From Theristus sp. LFF4_11 (Eukaryota; Nematoda; Chromadorea; Monhysterida; Xyalidae), in contig JASANC010003074.1 of assembly GCA_030248135.1 (NCBI GenBank), forward strand, positions 62,001 through 126,000: a DNA stretch of 64,000 nucleotides. The letters are read 5' to 3'. The notes beneath the pieces were generated by a model. It worked only from the letters and a program-made list of their open reading frames with translations, ran no database searches and was not told the DNA's origin. Of this stretch, positions 47,001 through 59,200 are shown one piece after another. Each line of letters begins with the position of its first letter. The first letter of the stretch is position 1. The translations under genes were made by a program, and so were the position numbers.

Positions 47001-50000
47001 TTAAGTCTATTTTTGCATTTATTCAATAAAATACCTAACGATCAGAACGATTGCAATTAAATTGAATATTGTAGATACTACGCTCTGCGTGCCCGCTCTT
47101 ACGTTCGACCTACGTCAGTTTTGCGATTCGAATTCGGTTTTCGAAATCTTTCAGTTGTAAATTAAAGTCCTGATCTGCTATGCATTTCTACATTGAGACA
47201 AGCAACCAAACTATAGATGATATACTTTTTTCATGATCAAAAGTAAAAAGTACTTTTTGATTATAAAAATAGTAAAAAATAATCAAATAATCAAAAGTAC
47301 TTTTTTTGGTCCGTAATCAAAAAATACTATTTTTCTCATAGTACTTTACTTTTTGATTATTTTTTAACCGGGGTAATCACGTAATATTACCATTATTTTG
47401 CTTAAAAACGTAAAAATCCTAAGCAAAAACTGCTGAAATGCTAAAATTCCGAAATGCAATAATTCGGAATTGCAAACAACAACAACAAGTGAAAACGGCG
47501 GCATGTGCCTTTGATGTGGTAATTAGCATGTGGCAAATGCACAGGTATACCCTGGAACTTTGGAATTGTTGAGCGTCCCTTGTAAGAAAAACATCTGCTG
47601 AAATTGATGTTGAAAATCAACAGTTGTTATAATTAAAAGAATATTAGACACAAAACCACCGTTTGAGTGTGTGTGTGTGTGTGTGCGACGGCGCCATTTT
47701 TTACGACCCATTTTTCCAAATAAAAACTGAGTATAATATAGCGCGTTTCATATGGGATTATTAGCTAAATGAACGGCTTTCTAGCGATACCAACCGCGGT
47801 TCATGACGTTGCACATAGCGGGAGAAAATTAAGGCTATATTTTCATTTGGGTGAAAGCTGGCAGCAAACGCGATCTGCCAATTCTGTCACACCGATTTTC
47901 TTGGGCTACGTACGTCGCTTTGAGCTGCGGTTGGTTTCATTTAAACAAGCGTGAAATTTTGATCAGGATGAAAGCAAAAAACTTGTCGACTTTAAAGTTT
48001 TCTTAATATTTATGCCCATTGTGCAAAAATGACTTATTTTTCATTTTTGACTTTGGTCAAAATTTCCAGTTCTTCAATCAACAAGCTGTACATTCTTCGT
48101 AAGTCAACCGTTTAAACTCATCAATAGCTCATTGTGACCCGAAGATCAAATGCAACAAGCACATATGCTGTTCAACCTAAAAAATTTTGTTTTGGTTGGA
48201 GAAAATCGCGGTACTGTGTTTGCAACTTATCGGAACCAACGGCTTTTTTCTTAAAATGTTATGTTTCTCAAAGTAAACAAAACGTCGTTGGGTGACTCGC
48301 ACATGCACTTGTAGCCTAAAGAAGCGCCTTTTCAGCAATGCCAACTATAGGGCGAGGCATTGCACACAGCGAACAGAAATTCAGGTGTCATGTTCTACAG
48401 GATGTTTCAGAAGTAGTGGGTAGGTGTTTGAAGCGTTATTTCTCGAGTTGTATTGAACCATATTCAATGAAATTTTAGTCAGCTGTTCAAGAAAGTTCAA
48501 CTTAGATTTGTGCAAAATTTCAGCGAAATTCATTCACTTGCACACGAATGACAGAGCAAAACACACAAAAATAATGCGTCAAACACCTACCCACTACTTC
48601 TGAAACACCCTGTATATTGTGGAAAAACCTGGCAGCAAACACGCCCAGCAAGTTCCACCACACCGAGTTTCTTGCGCTAAGTTTCATAGCTTGGGCCGCG
48701 GTTGTTTTCAACTGAATGCACATTCAATTTTGATTGCGATAGAAATAAAAAAACCCAAAATTTTTGGAGCATTTCATGTATTTTTTGTTGGGGAACATTC
48801 ACATAAAAAATAATCAAAAAGTATTATTACTTTTGATTATATTTTGTTGTAATCAAAAGTAAAAAGTACTTTTTTACTATCAGAAATTTGGAAATAATTG
48901 GAAGTACTTTTTGCATATGTGCTTGATAGTATACCATCCATAAACCAAACACACGCACACGAACACAACGATGATGTGTATCCTTCCTCAACGTTTTACG
49001 GATAGCTTGTAATTGACTAGTCCGAGTCTACCCGTCAAACAATGTTAAAATTTGTTTGAAAAACAAGTCATTCAGCAGGTTTGCATTCAGAGAGTGAACT
49101 TGAGCGAGAAATTATGCGTCATGATTTTTGTTCCTCATGAGCTCCGATTAAAGTGCTATCACGCGTTTAGAACTCGGAACATGTACGGTTAGAATGAGAT
49201 GGTATGAGAATACGGTTATGGCTCGTGATAGTCAACTGGTTTTCATCAACTGTTATAAATATGACGGCGCAAAAGCTGACTTTGCTCTAGAAACAAGCAA
49301 AGGATACAAGTGGATATGTATCGCATGCGTGTGAATACAATAACAATTCATGAGTCGACAATCGCTAAATACGTATAATCTTGTCGTTTTTCGCCTTTTG
49401 CAAGAGAAAGCGAGAGAGACTCTCGCGTTCCATTAAAAAGGCGAGCAAACTGCAATAAATGTAACCAACCAATGAAATTCAAAGTAACCCTAATTCGTAC
49501 AGTTTAGGATGAATCATTTTAATTGTCAACATTCGGCTGACATGTGAATGAACATCATCATTAAGGTGTACAATTTTCATGATGAAAATTGCTACTGCCT
49601 AACTATGATTGGTGCCTGATGCCAGCATGTAATTGCGAGTGAATAATGAGAATGGTTGTGAAGTGACGGTGCATATCACCGTCGGAAATCCATGGCTACT
49701 ACAGGTGCTTTCACCGACTGCTCATCAGGATCCCGACAGGTACAGTATGGTCGAATAAATAAGGCAGTCCCAATATTCTCTATCAAGGCGGGATCAGTCG
49801 CAAACCAGGAGTTGTCTTTTTCAAAAATGCCAAGATAATTTCCAATCATGTGTGCAAGGAAGAGAAAGAATGAACAGAATAGCACGAAGAATCGACCAGT
49901 TTAAACACACGTCAAATTTGACACAGAATTGGGATGTTGACCGTCTTTTTCCATTCATTCAAATTTCGCGCGCTTCCTGCACCCTGAAAAAAGCTGCCAC

Positions 50001-50168
50001 GTTTTACTCGTTTTACTCGGCCTGCCTCAGTGGCGTCCGCGTTGTCGTGGCGCTTTAACGCGCAGCACACACTTGCGCCAGAGCTTGCCCGGCAGCCTAC
50101 CGTGCAGCTGGTGTGTGTTCCACCACCCACGTGGTTGTTATCTCACAATGGATTTGATGCCGCCAAAA

Positions 50169-50200
<32 letters not shown>

Positions 50201-53200
50201 ACAACATGTAATTTTCTGTTGTTCAATTCAAAATAACATTCTGATCTTTCAAAATTGCAACGTGTGCCAGATGACATGTTAGGATGGTAACAACAACAAT
50301 AATTGGACAAGCAAGTTTCGCCAGGCAAGCAAACCGCACTTTGACTTCTGACTGAATTGTCCGCATATTTTTCATCTTATATAGCAGTTGGATGAAAATT
50401 AAAAATGATAAATGACTAAGTCACCTGACCTCTAGTTTTTTATGTTTATATTTTAAGCAAACAGCGAACGCCTTTTCCACAGTGAATTTTATGAAGGTTT
50501 TTTTAATCGATGACTGAATGAATGATCATAAAACGGCACATAAACAAACATTGATGAAACACGTGCTTGTGATAGAGGATCAGGGTAATTTTTGGAGAAG
50601 CAAAGAAACGATAATAATTTAAAATTTTTCAACTAAACAATAACGTTATTTAAAAATGCGGGAGACGCATATAAAAGGAGGAATATAGCTTTGTGTAAGC
50701 AGTGAAAGACTTGGCTCGACAACGCTTTTCAAGTCTCTGATGTGGTACACACGGATACAAGTATATTTTTGCGCCGCGTTTGTTGTTTAAAAGCTTGCTG
50801 AAAAGCGTAAAAACTTTGAAGTTATTTTTCAATTGTCCTCTTCAGTTTAGTCTATAATTATTGTGGATTTATTCAAACGTGTCCGGTCTAAAATGACGTC
50901 ATTAGCTTTAAAAACGCCCGTCTGTCAAAGTTCAGGCACTAAAATTTCAGTCTGGTGCGGCTGATTCGACTTTCACCATTTGTTTAAGGGAAGAAATCGG
51001 CTACACGGAAAGTCTGGTTTGCTGTGAACGACAAGCGCATGTTTTGCGGCACATGACGTCATTTCAGTGGGACAAGTTTGAAAAAATAGGTCATACACCA
51101 TGTGCGAAATTCTGTAAATTCTGTGCAAAAACAGAAACGGCAGAGATTGCAAAACATTGCTGCATGTAGCTTTATCGTTGTTGCTAACGTACGCACCGTT
51201 GTGCATACAGCAGCACCAGTGCAAAAAGTGTTGTCTTCCGTTGATTTTCACCCTTTTTACAAACTTTTGTGACAGGATAAACCGTCTGTCCGGTGAGTCA
51301 TTGCCTTTGCCACACGAGGAGACCTTGCGTTCCCCAATGCCTCTGCGATACGCTTTGTCCAAACCAGTAGCGATCTAAAGTCTGATAGTTATTTTAGTGG
51401 TTTTTGTGGTCGCTAAATGCCCGAAATAAAGCAAATGTGAAAGTTTCATTTGTCTACAATGTACGGAATGGCCGATTAAACATGGCAGCTTTTTTTCAGG
51501 GTGCAAGGAGCGCGCGAAATTTGAATGAAAGTGAAAAAACGTTAAGAAACCCAATTGTGTGTCAATTTTGACGTGTTTTTTTAAGCTGATTGATTCTTTC
51601 GTGCTATTCTGTTCATTCTTTCGCACTTGCACACAATATTGGGAATTATCTTGGCGTTCGAGAAAAAGGCAACTCCTAGTTTGCGACTGATCCCGCCTTG
51701 ATGGACTGCCCTATTTATTCGGCCATACTGTACGAGGGTTGCCATGTGCAACCGAAATAAAGAATGTAAATGGCGCAAAAATATGGCTCTTATGTACTTG
51801 TATCCGTGTGTACCACATCAGAGACTTGAAAAGCGTTGTCGAGCCAAGTCTTTCACTGCTTACACAAAGCCATATTCCTCCTTTTATATGCGCCTCCCGC
51901 ATTTTTAAATAATATTCTGACTTTTACATAAGCCCCGAAGGTCGGACCAAATGCACAATACGTTGGTCACACATTCTTCTAAACCTCGGACAACTCGAGG
52001 TTTTTCATTTTTCGTTTTTAGGCCGATTTCGCCTATGCTATTTCTACGGCCGATTCGCCCAAAATCGTCACGATTCAGTGCCTACAGTGGTGGTCAAAAG
52101 TGTTGGAACGCTGCGCGCGTCTGTTCTGTGTATTGCGCGCGTGTTGCATCAGCCGTACAAACGCTATTATAAGAATTTAAGGGTAACGTTTGGTCGAAAA
52201 GTGTCCCATGAACCCAACGTTGTCCTTAAATTCTTTTAATAGCGTTTGTATGGCTGATGTAACACGCACGCAATGCACAGCACTCACGCGCGCAGCGTTC
52301 CAACACTTTTGGCCGCCACTGAAGAGTTGCTCAAATGAGAAAACTGACCCAAAAGCCGTGATCGGCGCAATGAATTACCCTGGACAACACAGTTTTCTTG
52401 TTTTTTGCTTTTGGACCGATTTTGCTAATTTCCACGGCGATTCGCCCGAAATCGTCACGATTCAGTATCTAGAGTTGCTCAGATAAGAAACCTGATCCAA
52501 AACCCGTGATCAGCGCATTGAATTACCCTGGAAAACACCCTTTTCTTGTTTTTTGTTTCTGGACCGATTTCGCCACTTTCCACGGCCGATTCGCCCGAAA
52601 TCGTCACGATTCAGTATCTAGAGTTGCTCACATAAGAAAAATAATCCAAAATCCGCGATCAGCGCATTGAATTATTCTGGAAAACACAGTTTTATCATGC
52701 GGATGCGCGAGCGAGCGAAGCGAGCGGACAGCGCATCACGCATTATATGGCTGAATATGGACCTGCGCGCGTTTTCAAAATTTAGTCGCTGTCCTGCAGC
52801 AACGAACATACATGCTGCAAACTTGATACTGTGCACACGAAGAGACCTGCCAAAGTTGCAAACTGTGCCGAAGAAAAATTTGCGCCAGACTTCTTTACGT
52901 ACGTTCTAGACGCGAATTACCTATTCTGAAATCTTGGTTACTTATTCTTCTGTCTCCTTTTTTTTTCAGCTATGTCATCAAGATGTGTTACCCCTTTCAA
53001 TTTTTACCTGCGACATTTTGACAGTCAAACAAAAATGTTTCCTGGGGTAATTCCATCCGGAGATTTCGGAAATTGGGTTAATTTTTTACCCAAACCTTGT
53101 TTTTGGGTAAAAAATCGGGCATTTTTAAAAGTTCGCAGGGTTTTCACTGGGTTTTGAGTGTTCGCCCTTTCAATTTTTGTCTAAAGTTGTTTCAAAACCG

Positions 53201-56200
53201 AAAAAAATAGTTTCCTGGGGTAACTTCATCCGTAGATTTTGAAAATCCGATTACTTTTTTGCCCCGAACTTTTTTGGGACAAAAAATTGGGCATTTTCAA
53301 AATTTTGGAGGTTTTGACCTGGTTTCAAATGTCGCCCTTTCAATTTTTGTCTGAAATTGTTTCATGACCGAACAAAAAAATTTCCTGGGGTAATTTCAGC
53401 TGTAGATGTTGAAAATCCGGTTACTTTTTTTGCCCCGACCCTTTTTGGGCAAAAATTGGGCAATTTTTGTCTAAAGTTGTTTCATAACCGAACAAAATAA
53501 TTTCCTGGGGTAATTTCATCCGTAGATTTTAAAAATTCAATTACTTTTTTGCCACGACCCTTTTTTGGGCAAAAAATTGGGCATTTTCAAAATTTCGGAG
53601 GTTTTGACCTATTTTCAAATGTCGCCCTTTCAATTTTTGTCTGTAATTGTTTCGTAGTCGAAAAAAAAGTTTCCTGGGGTAATTTCAGCTGTAGATTTTG
53701 AAAGTCCGGTTACTTTTTTGCCCCGACCCTTTTTTGGGCAAAAATTGGGCAATTTTTGTCTAAAGTTGTTTCATAACCGAACAAAATAGTTTCCTGAGGT
53801 AATTTCATCCGTAGATTTTAAAAATTCAATTACTTTTTTGCCACGACCTTTTTTTGGGCAAAAAATTGGGCATTTTCAAAAGTTCAAAGGTTTTCACCTG
53901 GTTTCAAATATCGCCCTTTTAATTTTTGTTTAAAATTGTTTCATGCCGAACAAAAAAGTTTCCTGGGGTAATTTCAGCTGTAGATGTTGAAAATCCGGTT
54001 ACTTTTTTGCCCCGACCCTTTTTGGGCAAAAATTGGGCAATTTTTGTCTAAAGTTGTTTCATAACCGAACAAAATAGTTTCCTGGGGTAATTTCATCCGT
54101 AGATTTTAAAAATTCAATTACTTTTTTTGCCGCGACCTTTTTTGGGCAAAAAATTGGGCATTTTCAAAAGTTCAAAGGTTTTGACCTGGTTTCAAATGTC
54201 GCCCTTTCAATTTTTGTTTAAAATTGTGTCATGACCGAACAAAAAAGTTTCCTGGGGTAATTTCAGCTGTAGATGTTGAAAATCCGGTTACTTTTTTGCC
54301 CAACCCTTTTTGGGTTAAAAATTGAAAAAAATTGGGCAATTTTTGTCTAAAGTTGTTTCATAACCGAACAAAATAGTTTCCTGGGGTAATTTCATCCGTA
54401 GATTTTAAAAATTCAATTACTTTTTTGCCACGACCTTTTTTTGTGCAAAAAATTGGGCATTTTCAAAAGTTCAAAGGTTTTGACCTGGTTTCAAATGTCG
54501 CCCTTTCAATTTTTGTTTAAAATTGTTTCATGCCGAACAAAAGTTTCCTGGGGTAATTTCAGCTGTAGATGTTGAAAATCCGGTTACTTTTTTGCCCCGA
54601 CCCTTTTTGGGCAAAAATTGGGCAATTTTTGTCTAAAGTTGTTTCATAACCGAACAAAATAGTTTCCTGGGGTAATTTCATCCGTAGATTTTAAAAATTC
54701 AATTACTTTTTTGCCACGACCTTTTTTGGGCAAAAAATTGGGCTTTTTCAAAAGTTCAAAGGTTTTGACCTGGTTTCAAATGTCGCCCTTTCAATTTTTG
54801 TTTAAAATTGTTTCATGCCGAACAAAAAAGTTTCCTGGGGTAATTTCAGCTGTAGATGTTGAAAGACCGGTCACTTTTTTGCCCCGACCCTTTTTGGGCA
54901 AAAATTGGGCAATTTTTGTCTAAAGTTGTTTCATAACCGAACAAAATAGTTTCCTGGGGTAATTTCATCCGTAGATTTTAAAAATTCAATTACTTTTTTG
55001 CCACGACCTTTTTTGGGCAAAAAATTGGGCATTTTCAAAAGTTCAAAGGTTTTGACCTGGTTTCAAATGTCGCCCTTTCAATTTTTGTTTAAAATTGTTT
55101 CATGACCGAACAAAAAAGTTTCCTGGGGTAATTTCAGCTGTAGATGTTGAAAATCCGGTTACTTTTTTGCCCCGACCCTTTTTGGGTTAAAAATTGGGCA
55201 ATTTTTGTCTAAAGTTGTTTTATAACCGAACAAAATAGTTTCCTGGGGTAATTTCATCCGTAGATTTTGAAAATTCAACTACTTTTTTGCCACGGCCTTT
55301 TTTTGGGCAAAAAATTGGGCATTTTCAAATTTTCGAAGGTTTTGACCTGGTTTCAAATGTCGCCCTTTCAATTTTTGTCTGAAATTGTTTCATGACCGAA
55401 CAAAAAAATTTCCTGGGGTAATTTCAGCTGTAGATTTTGAAAGTCCGGTTACTTTTTTGCCCCGACCCTTTTTGGGCAAAAATGGGCAATTTTTGTCTAA
55501 AGTTGTTTCATAACCGAACAAAATAGTTTCCTGGGGTAATTTCATCCGTAGATTTTGAAAATTCAACTACTTTTTTGCCACGGCCTTTTTTGGGCAAAAA
55601 AATTGGGCATTTTCAAATTTTCGAAGGTTTTGACCTGGTTTCAAATGTCGCCCTTTCAATTTTTGTCTGAAATTGTTTCGTAACCGAAAAAAAAAGTTTC
55701 CTGGGGTAATTTCAGCTGTAGATTTTGGAAGTCCGGTTACTTTTTTGCCCCGACCCTTTTTGGGCAAAAAATGGGCAATTTTTGTCTAAAGTTGTTTCAT
55801 AACCGAACAAAATAATTTCCTGGGGTAATTTCATTCGTAGGTTTTGAAAATTTCATCCGTAGATTTTAAAAATTCAATTACTTTTTTGCCACGATCCTTT
55901 TTTGGGCAAAAAATTGGTCATTTTCAAAATTTTGAAGGTTTTGACCTGGTTTCAAATGTCGCCCTTTCAATTTTTGTCTGAAATTCAAATTTCACCTTCG
56001 AAACTTTTGCAGTCGAACAAAAACGTTTCTCACGATAGTTTCATTCGTAGATTCTGAAAATTTAGTTAAATTTTTTCCCCGACCCTTTCAGACACAGCGC
56101 ATTAAAACCCCTGGCCTACACCAACAGGACGAATACAATGCGTAGCAACCACCAAATTCAAGGACATAATTAGTTGAAACAAACAAAATTATAAAAACGG

Positions 56201-59200
56201 CAAATTCGTAACCAAAGTCGTGACGAATCAGCCGTGGAAACTGGCGAAATCGGTCCAAAAACAAAACAAACAGGAGACCTGTGGAGTCCAACGTAATTCA
56301 ATGCGCTGATCAGGGATTTTGGCTTAGATTTCTTAAAGGAGCACAGTTTTAGATACTGAATCGTGACGATTTCGGGTAAATCGGCCGTGGAAGCTGACGG
56401 GCGACAGACATCTCTCAAAAACGAAAAATGAAATCAGTGCGCTGTAAGCCGAATGGGAAGTTCGGAAGAATATATGCCCAACGCATTCTGAATTTTGTCC
56501 GATTTTGGGAATTATGTAAAAGTCAGAATATTATCTAAAAATGCGGAGGACGCATATAAAAGGAGGAATATGGCTTTGTGTAAGCAGTGAGAAACTTTTT
56601 TGCTTCACAACTATTTTCAAGTTTCTGATGTGGTACACACGGATACAAGTACATAAGAGCCATATTTTTGCGCCGTTTATTTATTATTTCGGTTGCACAT
56701 GGTAGCCCTCTTATTTTTTGACAAACGAAACTATTACATTCGATGAATTTCGAGCAAATAGTAACATAAAACTACCAAATTAAAGATTACATCTTCGATC
56801 ACTGACACTGCTTTACCATGGACAAAGCGTTGCGCAGATGCATGCATTGGCGAAGGCAATGTTCTCTTCTTGTGGCGAAGGCAATGTCCCCTTTTCGTCG
56901 CGAACGCAATGGCTCACGGAACGGACGGTTCAGCCAATATCCACACTCCTCCTACAACAATCCACAGGACTTTGGTACCTTCGGGTTTTTTGGAACTGGG
57001 GGAGGAGGGTGAAAATCAACGGAAGACAATACCTTTTTGTCACTGGTATGTACCTATATAGCTGTGCGTACGTCATCAACAATAAAGCTTATGTGCTTAT
57101 CTGCAGCAACGCTTTGAAGTCTCTGAATTAGGTTGAATGATTTGAAACGAATGATTGGTGATTGGTTTGGTTTGGCAATCTGGTTTGGTTTTGGTGTTCT
57201 TTTTCTGAATATTTGAAAAATTCTGCGGTAAAACGATGCAATTGGCAATTGCAATTCTGCGCATCGTTGAGAAATGATGCTCAGAGCGAAAAAAATGACA
57301 TTAAACAAGCACAAAAACCATTTTTGTCGTGTTTTTGAAATTTGCAGAAACCAAATTTCATTTGCAGAAATTTGGTAAAAAATTGCAGAACCGACTTTTT
57401 GAAAAAAAACCTAGGTCTGTCCCGTGAATCGTTGCCTTTGCCACAAAATGAGACCTTGCGTTCCCTAATGCCTCTGCGATACACTTTGTCCTGGGCAAAC
57501 CAGTATCAGCGATCTGAAGTCTGATCGTTATTTTAGTGGTTTTAGTGGTCGCTAAATGCCTGAAATACCGCAAATGTTGAAGTTTTAATTGTCTACAAAG
57601 TACATGTGCAACCGAAATAGTGAATAAACGGCGCAAAAATATGGCTCTTATGTACTTGTATCCGTGTGTACCACATCAGAAACTTGAAAATAGTTGTGAA
57701 GCAAAAAAGTTTCTCACTGCTTACACAAAGCCATATTCCTCCTTTTATATGCGTCCTCCGCATTTTTAGATAATTGTTTTTCATTTCTGAACCGATTTCG
57801 CAAATTTCCACGGCCGATTCGTCCAAAATCGTCACGATTTGATATCCAGAGTTGCTCACATAAGAAAACTAATCCAAAATCCGCGATCAGCGCATTGAAT
57901 TATTCTGGAAAACACAGTTTTATTGTTTTTCATTTCTGAACCGATTTCGCAAATTTCCACGGCAGATTCGCTCGAAATCGTCACGATTCAGTATCTAGAA
58001 TTGGTCACATAAAAACTAACCCAAAATCCGTGATCAGCGCGTTGAATTACCATGGAAAATACCGTTTTCTTGTTTTTCATTTCTGGACCGATTTCGCCAA
58101 TTTCCACGACCGATTCGCCCGAAATTGTCACGATTCTGTATCTAGAGTTGCTCACATAACAAAACTAACCCAAAATCTGTGATCAGCACACTGAATTACC
58201 CTGGAAAACACCCTTTTCTTGTTTCTCGTTTCTTGACCGATTTCGCCAATTTCCACGACCGATTCGCCTGAAATCGGCACGATTCAGTACCTAGAATTGC
58301 TCACATAAGAAAACTGAAGAAAACTGACCCAAAAGCCGTGATAGGCACAATGAATTACCCTGGACAACACAGTTTTCTTGTTTTTTGCTTTTGGACCGAT
58401 TTTGCCAATTTCCACGGCGATTCGCCCGAAATCGTCACGATTCAGCATCTAGAGTTGCTCACGTAAAAAACTAACCCAAAATCCGTGATCAGCGCATTGA
58501 ATTCCAACGGACTAGACGTTTTTCCTATTATTTTTCGCAGCTCAGACAAAATTTGTAAGAGTGAAAAACTAATACCCAGTCAAAATGCTACGAACTTTCA
58601 AAAAATGCACAATTTTGACTTAAAAACAGGGCCCGGGCAAAAAATAAACTAAATTTTCAAAAGCTACGGATGAAATTACCCTTGGAAACATTTTTGTTCA
58701 ACTGTGAAACTGTCCCAGCTAAAAATTGAAAGGGCGCACACATGTTGATTACATACCTGAAAAAAATACAAAGGGAAAGAAGTAACATAAATTTCAGAAT
58801 ACGTAATTCGTGTCTACAGCGTATGAAAAGTTGTCCGATAAAAAGTTTTTCGCGGCTCCAAGCACAACTTTGGATGTTCTGTTCGTGTGCACAGAACCAA
58901 GTTTGTGGCTTATACTATTCTCGCGGCAGTGCAGCAAGAAAGTTTGAAAAACGCGCGCGATGGGAAACAGCCATATTATGCGTGATGCGCTCTCCGCTCG
59001 CTGCGCTCGCTCGCGCATCCGCATGATAAAAGACCAGGCTATATCGGGGTATTTTCTAGATGAGATCATGCTGGGCTTTGCTATCGTCCTGCTAAAACAC
59101 GTTTTTACATTTTTTTAAAATTATGTTTGAACCAGGGGATAAATAAGTAACCTCAGTCCGTTCAATGGCCCAAGCCCGGTAATATCTTACCCCAGCATTT

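Larger units (their letters stand above)
49739..51741. repeat. Inverted pair of 260-bp repeats
   Basis: 49739-50003 and 51482-51741 are inverted copies. They share TACAGTATGGTCGAATAAATA/GGCAGTCC, GGCGGGATCAGTCGCAAAC, and CACCCTGAAAAAAGCTGCC with its complement. The second lies inside R1 copy 2, so the family moves independently of R1. Confidence 0.8.
52694..59027. mobile_element. Foldback element made of satellite arrays with GC-rich inverted ends
   Basis: The left end reads ATCATGCGGATGCGCGAGCG and the right end is its inverse; about 230 bp of each arm match, including GAGCGAAGCGAGCGGA. Inside are a 3-kb array of 290-bp units (53000-56080), inverted and direct blocks of the 147-bp satellite, and R1 copy 3. 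No transposase is visible. The overall design resembles foldback elements: long inverted arms with subterminal tandem repeats. Confidence 0.7.

Noticed and set aside
52694..52740. Resemblance of the GAGCGAGCGAAGCGAG terminus to parvovirus-type hairpin repeats
   Set aside because: GAGC repeats alone are too simple, and no replication or capsid gene is present; the satellite foldback explanation fits better.
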